A stretch of DNA of 64,000 nucleotides from 34-65-8 sp046294735 (GCA_046294735.1 JBKBKB010000006.1:124001-188000), one strand, 5' to 3'; counted from the first letter of the stretch, positions 52,296 to 61,016 are shown. Translations and numbers: made by a program. Notes: generated by a model not told the origin, from the letters alone.

Positions 52296-53248
52296 GCCGC
52301 AAACTCGTCGGTCGCCCGCACCAGCCCATCGAGGATCCCCGGCTCGCTCGCGGCGTGGCCGCCGTCGTGGATGATCCTCAGATCGACATCGGGCCAGGCC
52401 TGCTTCAGCGCCCAGGCCGAGGTTGGCGGGCAGCAAATGTCGTGGCGGCCCTGGACGATGATCCCGGGGATGCCTTTCAGCCTGTGCGCGTCGCGCAGCA
52501 ATTGCGCTTCCTCAAGGTAGAAATCGTGGAGGAAATAGCGTGCGCAGATGCGGGCGAAGGGGAGCGCCTTGGCCGGTTCGGCGAAGTCGGCCAGCAAGTC
52601 GGGATTGGGCAGCAGGGTCGCGACCGAGCCTTCCCACAGTGACCATTCCCTGGCCGCGGCAAGGCGGGTGGCCTCATCCTGACTGGTCAGGCGGTCGTGA
52701 TAGGCGCGCACCAGGTCGCCGCGCTCAGCCTCTGGGATATGGCCGCTGAAACTGGCCCATTGCTCGGCCATGATCTCGCTCGCACCGTAGCGGTAGAGCC
52801 AGTTCTTCTCCTGCTCGCGGGCGAGGAACACGCCTCGCAGGATCAGCTCAGTCACCCGCTCAGGGTGTGTCTGGGCATAGGCGAGGGCAAGCGTCGCGCC
52901 CCAGCTGCCGCCGAACACCTGCCACTTTTCGTGACCGCACATTGCCCGCAGCCGCTCGATATCCGCCACAATCCGCCAGGTGTCGTTGCGCTCGATTTCA
53001 GCGAAGGGCAGCGACTGGCCGCAGCCGCGCTGGTCGAACAGCAGCACGTCATAGCGTGCCGGGTCCCACTGGCGGCGGTGCGATGGCGCCATGCCCCCGC
53101 CGGGGCCGCCGTGGAGGAACACCGCAGGTTTCGCGCCGGGTGTGCCGACCCGCTCGTAATAGAGCGTATGGCCTTCGCCCACGTCGAGCATTCCGCTTTC
53201 GTAAGGCGCGATCTCGGGGTAGAGGGTACGGGTATAGGTGAGGGGCAT
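52292..53248 (-). CDS. pip: Proline iminopeptidase
   Basis: A 318-residue alpha/beta hydrolase that releases N-terminal proline. The start at 53246-53248 (MPLTYTRTLYPEIAPYESG) shares one base with the upstream stop (TGATG). Motifs: FLHGGPGGGMAPSHRRQWDP (oxyanion HGGPG), LFDQRGCGQSLP, the nucleophile elbow FGGSWGATLALAYAQ, and the late QGRHDICCPPTSA and IHDGGHAAS segments holding Asp and His. It is embedded in the trp run between a lipoprotein gene and trpG, an unusual location. Cytosolic. Confidence 0.9.
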   Translation of the reverse strand: MPLTYTRTLYPEIAPYESGMLDVGEGHTLYYERVGTPGAKPAVFLHGGPGGGMAPSHRRQWDPARYDVLLFDQRGCGQSLPFAEIERNDTWRIVADIERLRAMCGHEKWQVFGGSWGATLALAYAQTHPERVTELILRGVFLAREQEKNWLYRYGASEIMAEQWASFSGHIPEAERGDLVRAYHDRLTSQDEATRLAAAREWSLWEGSVATLLPNPDLLADFAEPAKALPFARICARYFLHDFYLEEAQLLRDAHRLKGIPGIIVQGRHDICCPPTSAWALKQAWPDVDLRIIHDGGHAASEPGILDGLVRATDEFAA

Positions 53249-54081
53249 CAGCGGGTTTCCACGATGATCAGCGGGCCGAGCGGGGCACGGATATCGAGCC
53301 GCTCGCTGGCCGGATCCCACAGCGAGCTGACCGAACCGTCGAGATAGAGCGCGTTGGGCGTCTTGAGTTCGTCCCGGAACAGCCGCGCCAGTACCCCGAA
53401 GCTGACCGCACCGGCCGACTGGACGAAATGGGCGCGGCCCGCTGCATCCACGCCGACCCCGTTGCGGATCGTGCGCGAGGGGCCGTTCTCGGTGATCTCC
53501 GGGTGGATTTTCCCGCCGATCACCAGCATTGGCCCACTCTGGGTGCCGAATTCCGGCCGGTCGGCCACGTTGGCAAAGAAATCGTCCGCAGTGCGGACCT
53601 GCCATTTGGAGCCGGTACCGAAGAACACCCCGTTGGGCTTAAGGTGGAAATTGCCGGTGCCGTCGTTGCGGTTGAGTTCCTTCAGCCGCTTGCCCCCTTC
53701 GACGTAGTAGCCGATTGGCTTTCCCTCATCATCGAACATGCCGCCGTTGACTGCGAAGGCGACCGGGGCCGCGTCGGCCGGCCGACTTGCGGCGAGGTTG
53801 GCAAGGCTGCGGTAGGGCGGGCCGCCAGCCGGGCCGAGGTCGGTGACGATCCGGTGCAATTTCGCATCAGCAACGCAATGCGTGAAGCGGGCTTCCTCGA
53901 ACATGATCGTGCGGCAGGCCGAGGCAACCGTGGGCGCCGGCAATGGTTCAGGCTGGGTCTGCGCCTTCTCCGTCCGTTCTGCTTTACCGCTGCCGATTTC
54001 GGTCCGCATGACCGGTTCTCCGGCCGGTTGCTGGCCGCAGGCGGCAAGTGTGAACAGGACGGTGCACAGCAGTAGCCTCAT
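53248..54081 (-). CDS. Phosphodiester glycosidase-like lipoprotein (NAGPA domain)
   Basis: A 277-residue lipoprotein. The start at 54079-54081 (MRLLLCTVLFTLAACGQQ) overlaps the trpE stop (ATGA); the lipobox is LAAC, Cys about 15. The mature domain has the NAGPA/phosphodiester glycosidase pattern: AFAVNGGMFDDEGKPIGYYV, KPNGVFFGTG, QSGPMLVIGGKIHPE, RNGVGVDAAGRAHFVQS and NALYLDGSVSSLW. Such domains cleave sugar-phosphodiester links, though the bacterial substrate is not known to me. It is the first of two genes interposed between trpE and trpG. Confidence 0.8.
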   Translation of the reverse strand: MRLLLCTVLFTLAACGQQPAGEPVMRTEIGSGKAERTEKAQTQPEPLPAPTVASACRTIMFEEARFTHCVADAKLHRIVTDLGPAGGPPYRSLANLAASRPADAAPVAFAVNGGMFDDEGKPIGYYVEGGKRLKELNRNDGTGNFHLKPNGVFFGTGSKWQVRTADDFFANVADRPEFGTQSGPMLVIGGKIHPEITENGPSRTIRNGVGVDAAGRAHFVQSAGAVSFGVLARLFRDELKTPNALYLDGSVSSLWDPASERLDIRAPLGPLIIVETR

Positions 54082-55592
54082 TGACCGTACCCCGGTTCCT
54101 GCGCGATGCGGGCCGCTTCGCGGGCAGCAGCGAGCAGCGCGCCCGCCTTGGCCTGGCATTCGCGGTGCTCGTAATCGGGCACGCTGTCTGCGACAATCCC
54201 GGCCCCGGCCTGGACGTGAAGCGTCCCATCCTTGACCACGCCAGTGCGCAGCACGATGCAGCTGTCGACTGAGCCATCCGGCGCGAAATAGCCGACCCCG
54301 CCAGCATAGGCCCCGCGCGCCTCCGGTTCCAGTTCAGCGATGATCTCGCAGGCGCGGATCTTGGGTGCGCCGCTGACCGTCCCGGCCGGGAAGCCCGCGA
54401 ACAGTGCATCGAGCGCATCATGTGCCGGATCAAGTTGCCCGACCACGTTGCTGACAATGTGCATGACGTGGCTGTAGCGTTCGATAGTGAAGCTGTCGGT
54501 GACGGTAACGGTGCCCCTGGCGGCGACCCGGCCGACGTCGTTGCGCCCCAGATCGAGCAGCATCAGGTGTTCGGCCCGTTCCTTCGGATCGGCCAGCAGG
54601 CTGGCTTCGTTCGCTTCGTCCTCGTCGCGGGTCGAGCCGCGCGGGCGGGTCCCGGCAATCGGGCGAATGGTCACCTCTCCCTCTCTTACGCGGACCAGGA
54701 TTTCCGGGCTCGATCCGACCACGGCAAATCCCGGCAGGTCGAGGAAATAGAGAAAGGGCGAGGGATTGACCCGCCGCAGCGCCCGGTAAAGCTCGAACGG
54801 CGGCAGCGGGAAAGGGCAGGTGAAGCGCTGCGCCAGCACCACCTGGAACACGTCTCCGGCGATGATATAGTCCTTGGCCCGCGCCACCATGGCGAAATAG
54901 CGGTCTTGCTTCATCACGGGCGTCAGGGCCATGTCGGGCAAGCCGGCGCTGCGCGGCTCGGGCGGCGCAGCGTGCGTCAATCGGGCGAGCACCGCGTCAA
55001 TTCTTTCCCCGGCGGCAGCGACCCGTGCAGCAGGTTCCCCGGCGCCCGGCCACAACGGGGCAATCACGAACAGCGCATCGCTCAGCCGGTCGAACACCAG
55101 CAGCAGGGTGGGGCGGGCGAACACCATGTCAGGCAGGCCCACGGCGCTGTCAGGCGCGCGCGGCAGGTCTTCGACCAGGCTTATCGTCTCATAGCCGAAA
55201 TAACCGACCAGACAGGCCAGCGCGGGCGGCAAGGCACCGGGCACCGCGATCCGGCAATCGGCGGCCAGGGCGCGCAGGGCATCGAGGCTGTTGCCCGGAA
55301 CCTGTTCGCTGGCCGTGCGATCGGTTTGCCAGTGGCGGAATATCTCTGTCCGATCGCGGGTGGCCCGGAACAGCAGGTCCGGATCAAGACCAAGCAGGCT
55401 GTAGCGACCGCGCACTTCCCCGCCTTCGACCGATTCGAGCAGAAAATCGCCGCGCCCCGGCTCGATCAACTTGCGCGCCGCACTGACCGGTGTTTCCGTA
55501 TCCGCGATCACCCGGCGCCAGACGAGCGCCGGTCGCCCTTGTGCCAGAGCTTCGACCGCAGCGTTGGCGTTTTCTGGCGCGAGGCCGGACAG
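54078..55592 (-). CDS. trpE: Anthranilate synthase component I, proposed CTG start
   Basis: A 504-residue chorismate-using enzyme if translation starts at CTG 55590-55592. The next standard start is GTG 55509-55511 (477 residues), but the preceding codons read SGLAPENANAAVEALA, then QGRPALVWRRV, matching the usual TrpE N-terminus, and AGGAGG ends 5 bases before the CTG. No ATG, GTG or TTG is available between the in-frame stop at 55617-55619 and 55511. Motifs: LLESVEGGEVRGRYSLLGLD (feedback site), FPAGTVSGAPKIRACEII, and PIAGTRPRGSTRDED. It overlaps the lipoprotein gene by 4 nt and begins 10 bp after the ppiD stop. Confidence 0.93.
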   Translation of the reverse strand: MSGLAPENANAAVEALAQGRPALVWRRVIADTETPVSAARKLIEPGRGDFLLESVEGGEVRGRYSLLGLDPDLLFRATRDRTEIFRHWQTDRTASEQVPGNSLDALRALAADCRIAVPGALPPALACLVGYFGYETISLVEDLPRAPDSAVGLPDMVFARPTLLLVFDRLSDALFVIAPLWPGAGEPAARVAAAGERIDAVLARLTHAAPPEPRSAGLPDMALTPVMKQDRYFAMVARAKDYIIAGDVFQVVLAQRFTCPFPLPPFELYRALRRVNPSPFLYFLDLPGFAVVGSSPEILVRVREGEVTIRPIAGTRPRGSTRDEDEANEASLLADPKERAEHLMLLDLGRNDVGRVAARGTVTVTDSFTIERYSHVMHIVSNVVGQLDPAHDALDALFAGFPAGTVSGAPKIRACEIIAELEPEARGAYAGGVGYFAPDGSVDSCIVLRTGVVKDGTLHVQAGAGIVADSVPDYEHRECQAKAGALLAAAREAARIAQEPGYGQ

Positions 55593-55603
55593 GGCGGCCT
55601 CCT
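55590..55603 (-). promoter_or_regulatory. Ribosome binding site AGGAGG followed by CTG, setting the trpE start
   Basis: On the minus strand AGGAGG (55603-55598) is followed by the 5-nt spacer CCGCC and CTG (55592-55590). This is the only consensus Shine-Dalgarno near the trpE 5' end, and the reading frame it sets restores the full-length N-terminus. It begins immediately at the ppiD stop codon (55603-55605). Confidence 0.7.
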
Positions 55604-57537
55604 CAGTTCTCGCCGGTCAGTTGCTTGCGCACCGCATCGATTGCGGTCTGATTGCGCTCGACCCCTACTTCGGCGCGCACGGCGGTGCGCAGCTGGGCCG
55701 CATATTCCTGCCCCAGCGTTTGCCCCAGTTCGCGCTTGGCCTGGGCAAAGACAGGGTCGTCGCGGGCAATCGTGCCGGCCTCGATCCGGTCCAGTTGGAC
55801 GAGGAACCAGCCAGCGTTGTTGGGCGCCTCCAGCTTCTTGCTGGTCCCCTGCGCCATGCTGAACATCAGCGCCAGCGGCGGTGGCACGCGCTGGCCGCTC
55901 TGGGCCAGCTGCTCGCGCGACAGCTTGATCGGATCGAGGTTGGTCAGTGCAGCATTCTCCGCCCGCATGGCCTGCGCCAGCGGGGTGCCCTTGCGCACTG
56001 CGGCAAGGATCCGGTCCGATGCCGCCTGGGCCCGCTTCAAGCCTTCGGCCCGGCGCCAGTCTGCGATGATCTGCGATTCGATTTCAGCCAGCGGCGCTGT
56101 GGCTGACGGGGTGATGTCGCTGACCTCGTAGATGATGAACAGTTCGCCCGGCACCAGCTCGGCAATCTGGGGTTCGCCTTCTTCCATCTGGAAGGCAGTC
56201 TGCAGCACCGGCCCGAGCACTTGCGGGGCCATCGCCCCCGCGGTGCCGTAGATCCGCCCGTCAGCGGTGATCGCCCCGGAGGTGGCGAGTTCGGCAGAAA
56301 CGGTTTTGGCCACATCGGCCAGGCTTACGCCGCCATCGAGCTGTTCCTCGATAGATGCGGATACGTCAGCAATCGCCTGGCGTTGCTTTTCGGCGCGCAG
56401 GGCGGTCACCAGATCGCCGCGGGCCTGCGCCAGGGTGCGCCCCGGCGTCCGTTCGACCGCATCGACGCGAACCACATGCCAGCCGAGCCCGCTGCGGGCG
56501 AGGGCGGCGACTGTGCCGGACGGCGCTTCGAAGGCGGCCTTGGCCACGGCGGCGGATGACTGCGTGGCAAGCGCTTGGCGTTCGATCGGGCCGACGCTGG
56601 CCGGGCGGAAACCCGCCTCGCTGGCCGCCGTCTCGAGCGAACCGCCTGCCTTCACCCGCTGCACGATGGCCGCAGCCGCCGCTTCGGTCGGCACGATCAA
56701 CTGGCTAAGCCGCCGGGTTTCGCGGGCCGCGAACATTTCCCGGTTGGCTTCGTAGCGGGCCGCGATTTCTTTTTCGGTCGGTTCGGAAACCTTGGCAACG
56801 GCGGTTGCGTCGAACGTAGCGAAGCGAATCACCCGGCGTTCGGGCCGGACATACTCGGCCCGGTTCGCGGTGTAATAGGCCTGGACCTGCGCCTTGGTCG
56901 GCCCGGCGGTGGGTTCATAGAGCGCGCTGGGGACGATCCCAATCGTGCCCTGCCGCGTTTCCTTCAACAGGCTGGCATACTGGCTGACCATCTTGTTCGG
57001 CATCTGCGCGCCGAACGCGGACGGGACCAGCAATTGCTGGGCGAGGATGCCCTGACCCAGGTCGAGCCGAACCTGTGCATCGCTCAGCCCCTGTTGCCCG
57101 ATGGCGGCGCGATAGACTTCGTTCGAGAAGTTGCCATCTGGTCCGCGGAAGGCCGGAATGTCGAGTATCTCGCTGTTGAGCAGGTTGTCGCCCGCCCGCA
57201 GACCGATTTTCCGTGCAAATTCGGCAATTGCGGTCCGGTCGAGCAACTGGTCCAGCACATCGTCAAGCGCGCCTTCGCGCAGAAATGCCGCCATGGTCAG
57301 GGTCGGGTTCTGCTGTCTGACCTGGTCCAGTGCATTGCTGGCGGCGCGGCTGAGGTCGGCCGTGCCGATCTTCTCGCCACCGACTACGGCCACCCGGTCA
57401 CCTCCGGAAACGCCGCCGAACATGCCGGAGCCGGTGATATCGGAACTGGCAAAGGCGATTGCGATCAGGGCAAGGAAGCCCAGCGTGATCGGCACGCCGA
57501 GCTTGGAATTGAAGAACCTGCGGAAGAAACTGATCAT
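55603..57537 (-). CDS. ppiD: PpiD-like periplasmic peptidyl-prolyl isomerase
   Basis: A 644-residue membrane-anchored chaperone. The N-terminal anchor is near residues 14-32 (VPITLGFLALIAIAFASSD). The SurA_N-like chaperone domain follows (LDQLLDRTAIAEFARKIGL, LNSEILDIPAFRGPDGNFS). A parvulin-type rotamase domain is in the middle (LSQLIVPTEAAAAAIVQRVK, GLGWHVVRVDAVERTPG), somewhat degenerate as usual for PpiD, and a second, weaker repeat is towards the C-terminus (NNAGWFLVQLDRIEAG). It helps outer-membrane protein folding at the Sec exit. It is co-directional with trpE, whose start lies 10 bp past its stop, and divergent from tpiA. Confidence 0.88.
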   Translation of the reverse strand: MISFFRRFFNSKLGVPITLGFLALIAIAFASSDITGSGMFGGVSGGDRVAVVGGEKIGTADLSRAASNALDQVRQQNPTLTMAAFLREGALDDVLDQLLDRTAIAEFARKIGLRAGDNLLNSEILDIPAFRGPDGNFSNEVYRAAIGQQGLSDAQVRLDLGQGILAQQLLVPSAFGAQMPNKMVSQYASLLKETRQGTIGIVPSALYEPTAGPTKAQVQAYYTANRAEYVRPERRVIRFATFDATAVAKVSEPTEKEIAARYEANREMFAARETRRLSQLIVPTEAAAAAIVQRVKAGGSLETAASEAGFRPASVGPIERQALATQSSAAVAKAAFEAPSGTVAALARSGLGWHVVRVDAVERTPGRTLAQARGDLVTALRAEKQRQAIADVSASIEEQLDGGVSLADVAKTVSAELATSGAITADGRIYGTAGAMAPQVLGPVLQTAFQMEEGEPQIAELVPGELFIIYEVSDITPSATAPLAEIESQIIADWRRAEGLKRAQAASDRILAAVRKGTPLAQAMRAENAALTNLDPIKLSREQLAQSGQRVPPPLALMFSMAQGTSKKLEAPNNAGWFLVQLDRIEAGTIARDDPVFAQAKRELGQTLGQEYAAQLRTAVRAEVGVERNQTAIDAVRKQLTGEN

Positions 57538-57725
57538 GGGTCTGTGCGAATCCGGTAACGGGGCGCCGCGGCGCGGACATGGGGAGGCGCTTTATCGGCC
57601 CTGCGTCCATGCGGCAACAGGTGCGCGGGTGTTTTGACTATCGCCGAACATACGGCTAGCGGGCCACGGCGCGCCACCGCTAAGGCCGTGGGCGCGATTC
57701 ACAGTCATGGCAGGATTTTTGCTCT

Positions 57726-58490
57726 ATGGCCGCTCGGCCCTATATCGTTGGCAACTGGAAAATGAACGGGACCCGAGCGATGCTCGCACAGGCCCGTGCT
57801 ATCGACCGTGCCGCCCAGAACATGATGAAGGTGGAAGTGGCGCTGGCGCCGCCATTCACCCTGATCCACGCGGTTCACCGCGAGGTGGAGCAGATTGGCG
57901 TCGGTGCACAGGATTGCCACCCTGGTCCGGACGGGGCCAATACCGGCGACATCAGTGCCGCCATGGTGGCTGACGCCGGAGCCAAATTCGTTATTCTCGG
58001 TCATAGTGAACGACGCCGCGATCACGGGGAGAACGATACCCTGGTGGCGGAAAAAGGTGCAGCCGCGCTCCAGGCCGGGATGCGTCTGATCCTGTGCGTG
58101 GGTGAACCTGAAGCGGTGCGCGACGCGGGCCAGGCAGAAGCGTTCGTTACCGCTCAACTGGCGGCTTCGCTGCCGACTATGCTGGAGAGCCCGGCCGAAT
58201 CCCTCACCGTGGCCTATGAGCCGGTCTGGGCGATCGGCACCGGCCGCACGCCGACAGTCGACGAGGTCGGCGCAATGCACCGGGCACTGCGGGCGCTGCT
58301 GGTGGATCGCTACGGCGAAGCCGAAGCGGCGCTGGTACGGATTCTCTATGGCGGCTCGGTCAACGCCGACAATGCCCGCGACCTGCTGGCTGCAGACGAA
58401 GTGGGCGGGGCGCTGGTCGGCGGTGCCAGCCTGACGGCGGAGAGTTTCCTCGGCATCGTGGTGGCAGCGGCAGACCTGGTGGACAACTGA
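57726..58490 (+). CDS. tpiA: Triosephosphate isomerase
   Basis: A 254-residue glycolytic TIM barrel. The catalytic residues are seen in VGNWKMNGTRAM (Asn, Lys), ILGHSERRRDHGENDTLV (His) and VAYEPVWAIGTGRTP (Glu). The phosphate-binding loops are LYGGSVNADNARDL and DEVGGALVGGASL. The start ATG 57726 fits the family exactly. The 188-bp space to divergent ppiD shows no further gene. It is followed by secG 87 bp downstream. Confidence 0.97.
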   Translation: MAARPYIVGNWKMNGTRAMLAQARAIDRAAQNMMKVEVALAPPFTLIHAVHREVEQIGVGAQDCHPGPDGANTGDISAAMVADAGAKFVILGHSERRRDHGENDTLVAEKGAAALQAGMRLILCVGEPEAVRDAGQAEAFVTAQLAASLPTMLESPAESLTVAYEPVWAIGTGRTPTVDEVGAMHRALRALLVDRYGEAEAALVRILYGGSVNADNARDLLAADEVGGALVGGASLTAESFLGIVVAAADLVDN

Positions 58491-58577
58491 TCCGATCAGC
58501 TTGATACGCCCCGTTCTTGCCACCGGCGGCCCGCGCGCCTACATGCGCGCGTGCATTCCGTTTCCGAAGGTTGATCC

Positions 58578-58964
58578 ATGTCGCTGTTCCTGTTTCTCAC
58601 CGTTGTCCAGGCCATCGTGGCCGCCGCGCTGGTGGCGGTGATCCTGATGCAGCGGTCCGAAGGCGGCGGGCTGGGCATCGGCGGCAGCCCGAACGGGATG
58701 ATGAGCGCCCGTGGCGCGGCTGATTTCCTGACCCGCTCGACCAAGTGGCTGGCGGTAACGTTTGTCGCCCTGTCGATTGCGCTGGCGGTGGTTGCGGTCG
58801 GCGCGACCGGTGAAAACGAGATCACCACGACTCTGGACCGCAAAGCGGCGGCTCCGGCCGATCCGCTTGCCGCGCCCGCCGATCCGCTCGCTGCGCCGGC
58901 CGACCCGCTGGCAGCCCCGGCCACGCAGCCGGCTCCGGCTCAGCCAGCCCCGGCGGCAGAGTAA
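58578..58964 (+). CDS. secG: Preprotein translocase subunit SecG
   Basis: A 128-residue inner-membrane protein of the SecYEG channel with two hydrophobic helices (about 4-24 and 54-76) joined by the conserved loop LMQRSEGGGLGIGGSPNGMM. The C-terminus is a Pro/Ala-rich tail with the heptad PADPLAA repeated three times (codons 21 bp apart near 58857-58920) and then AQPAPAAE. Such tails vary widely among sphingomonads. It sits between tpiA and pyrG, a common alphaproteobacterial order. Confidence 0.93.
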   Translation: MSLFLFLTVVQAIVAAALVAVILMQRSEGGGLGIGGSPNGMMSARGAADFLTRSTKWLAVTFVALSIALAVVAVGATGENEITTTLDRKAAAPADPLAAPADPLAAPADPLAAPATQPAPAQPAPAAE

Positions 58965-59052
58965 CTTTTGCTTCGATCCTGTGGATGTGCGGCATTTTGC
59001 CGCGCCATTCCGCTTGCCCCGACTCACTCCAGACGCTTAAGGCCCAACTCCC

Positions 59053-60687
59053 ATGGCGCGGTACATCTTCATCACCGGCGGCGTGGTCTCCTCGCTGGGC
59101 AAGGGCCTCATGGCAGCGAGCCTCGGCGCACTGCTTCAGGCGCGTGGCTACAAGGTCCGCATCCGCAAGTTCGATCCCTATTTGAACGTCGATCCGGGCA
59201 CGATGAGCCCGTACCAGCACGGCGAGGTCTATGTCACTGACGACGGGGCCGAGACTGACCTCGATCTGGGCCATTACGAACGGTTCACTGGCGTCTCCGC
59301 CCGCCAGAGCGATAATGTGACTTCGGGCCGGATCTACCAGCAGATCATCACCCGGGAACGGCGCGGCGACTATCTCGGCGCTACCGTGCAGGTCATTCCG
59401 CACGTGACCGACGCCATCAAGGAGTTCGCACTGGCCGATCAGGGCGACCATGATTTTATTCTATGCGAAATCGGCGGGACGGTCGGTGACATCGAATCAC
59501 TGCCCTTCATGGAAGCGATCCGCCAGCTCAGGAATGAGATGGAGCCGCTCCAGACGCTCAGCGTCCACGTTACGCTTGTGCCCTACATCGCGGCAGCGGG
59601 CGAACTGAAGACCAAGCCGACCCAGCACTCGGTGCGCGAACTGGCCAGCCTCGGCATCAAGCCTGATGTCTTGCTGTGCCGGGCCGAGCATCCGATTCCG
59701 GAAAGCGACCGGCGCAAGATCTCGCAATTCTGCAACGTGCGGCCGGAAGCGGTCATTCCTGCGCTGGACGCCAGCTCGATCTATGCCGTGCCGCTGCAAT
59801 ACCATGCCGAGGGGCTGGACGACGAGGTCCTGCGCGGATTCGGCATCACCGATGCCCCGGCGCCCGATCTGTCGCGCTGGTACGATATTGTCGACCGCTA
59901 TGAGAATCCCGAAGGAGAGGTAACCATTGGGGTCGTTGGCAAGTATGTTGGCCTGCAGGATGCCTACAAGTCGCTGAACGAAGCGCTGATCCACGGGGGC
60001 ATGGCCAACCGGGTCAGGGTCAACATCAAATGGATCGACGCCGAGGTGTTCGAACAGGACGACGCGGCAATCGCGGCCCGGCTGGAACCGATGCACGCGA
60101 TTCTGGTGCCGGGCGGTTTCGGGGAGCGCGGCAGCGAGGGGAAGATCGCCAGCGTCCGCTTCGCGCGCGAACACAACGTGCCGTTCCTTGGCATCTGCCT
60201 CGGTATGCAGATGGCCTGCATCGAAGGCGCCCGTTCCGCCGGGCACCCGGGAGCAAGTTCGACCGAATTCGGCCCGACCAGGGAGCCGGTGGTGGGCATC
60301 ATCACCGAATGGATGACTGAGGAAGGTTTGCAAACCCGCGAAGCGGGCGGCGACCTGGGCGGCACCATGCGCCTTGGCGCGTACGAGGCCGTGCTCGCTG
60401 GCAACAGCCACGTGTCCGGGGTCTATGACGGGGTTAGCACGATTTCCGAACGCCACCGGCACCGGTACGAGGTCAACATTGCCTACCGCGATGCATTGGA
60501 GAACGATGGGCTGGTGTTCTCAGGCATGTCACCCGATGGCCTGCTGCCGGAAATTGTGGAGCGGCCGGACCATCCGTGGTTCATCGGGGTGCAGTTCCAC
60601 CCAGAGCTGAAGTCCAAGCCGTTCGCCCCGCACCCGCTGTTTGCCGACTTCATTGCCGCAGCTTTGCGTCAGTCGCGGCTGGTCTGA
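59053..60687 (+). CDS. pyrG: CTP synthase
   Basis: A 544-residue enzyme that aminates UTP to CTP. The N-terminal synthase domain begins MARYIFITGGVVSSLGKGL and includes KFDPYLNVDPGTMSPYQHGE and CEIGGTVGDIESLPF. The C-terminal class I glutaminase domain has the nucleophile in FLGICLGMQMACIE and the His/Glu pair in GVQFHPELKSKP. Length is that of the family. It is followed by a promoter-like region and a structured RNA candidate. Confidence 0.97.
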   Translation: MARYIFITGGVVSSLGKGLMAASLGALLQARGYKVRIRKFDPYLNVDPGTMSPYQHGEVYVTDDGAETDLDLGHYERFTGVSARQSDNVTSGRIYQQIITRERRGDYLGATVQVIPHVTDAIKEFALADQGDHDFILCEIGGTVGDIESLPFMEAIRQLRNEMEPLQTLSVHVTLVPYIAAAGELKTKPTQHSVRELASLGIKPDVLLCRAEHPIPESDRRKISQFCNVRPEAVIPALDASSIYAVPLQYHAEGLDDEVLRGFGITDAPAPDLSRWYDIVDRYENPEGEVTIGVVGKYVGLQDAYKSLNEALIHGGMANRVRVNIKWIDAEVFEQDDAAIAARLEPMHAILVPGGFGERGSEGKIASVRFAREHNVPFLGICLGMQMACIEGARSAGHPGASSTEFGPTREPVVGIITEWMTEEGLQTREAGGDLGGTMRLGAYEAVLAGNSHVSGVYDGVSTISERHRHRYEVNIAYRDALENDGLVFSGMSPDGLLPEIVERPDHPWFIGVQFHPELKSKPFAPHPLFADFIAAALRQSRLV

Positions 60688-60729
60688 ACCTGCATCTTGG
60701 CACACGAAATATGCAATCTTAGCAATTTT

Positions 60730-60758
60730 TTGACGTACCCACTTTATCTTTTGATAGT
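60730..60758 (+). promoter_or_regulatory. Sigma-70 type promoter before the structured RNA
   Basis: TTGACG at 60730-60735, a 17-nt spacer, and GATAGT at 60753-60758 resemble -35 and -10 elements (5/6 and 4/6 matches). The surrounding DNA is unusually AT-rich for this genome. Transcription would begin near 60765, ahead of the 6S-like RNA. Confidence 0.55.
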
Positions 60759-60789
60759 TTTGCCGCACTAGCGCTTCGACAACGAGCGG

Positions 60790-60956
60790 GGCCGCATTGC
60801 GAACAGGCCCCGGTCACATTCTAAATCGCGAGCTTGCCTCGGGACTGATCGTCTTCTGCGACCCGGACGGTCAGACCCGAGAAGAGGCGGCCTTGTGTCG
60901 CGGAGGCGGGCTTCGGCTCGCCTCCAAACAGGTCTCCGGATCGTTCGCCTTGCGCA
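60790..60956 (+). ncRNA. ssrS: Probable 6S RNA
   Basis: The 329-bp space between pyrG and hsp20 has no gene but encodes a strongly structured RNA of about 165 nt. The closing stem pairs GCGAAC (60799-60804) with GTTCGC (60943-60948), extended outward by CGCA with TGCG and inward by CCGG with CCGG. A large open central region follows. The terminal stem pairs CTCGGG-A-CTGATCGTC with GACGGTCAG-A-CCCGAG around 60838-60881. On the 3' side of the bubble is a 10-bp hairpin with TTCG loop (60902-60925), as in known 6S RNAs. 6S RNA binds sigma-70 RNA polymerase in stationary phase. Identification is by shape only. Confidence 0.6.
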
Positions 60957-60963
60957 GAACGAA

Positions 60964-60995
60964 AAAGCCCGCCTTCTGCAAAGAAGGCGGGCTTT
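60964..60995. terminator. Bidirectional terminator between 6S-like RNA and hsp20
   Basis: A perfect 13-bp inverted repeat (60964-60976 with 60983-60995, loop TGCAAA) ends in TTTTT on the plus strand and has AAAAA before it, so it terminates both the RNA on plus and hsp20 on minus (stop at 61017). Confidence 0.88.
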
Positions 60996-61016
60996 TTGTC
61001 TGCGAGACGGAAAAGT

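Noticed and set aside
55592..55650. A tryptophan leader-peptide attenuator before trpE
   Set aside because: The space between ppiD and trpE is only about 10 bp, so there is no room for a leader peptide, and the upstream region is ppiD coding sequence.
58857..58945. Short tandem repeats in secG as a CRISPR or regulatory array
   Set aside because: The units are contiguous, in frame and encode a Pro/Ala tail; there are no spacers.
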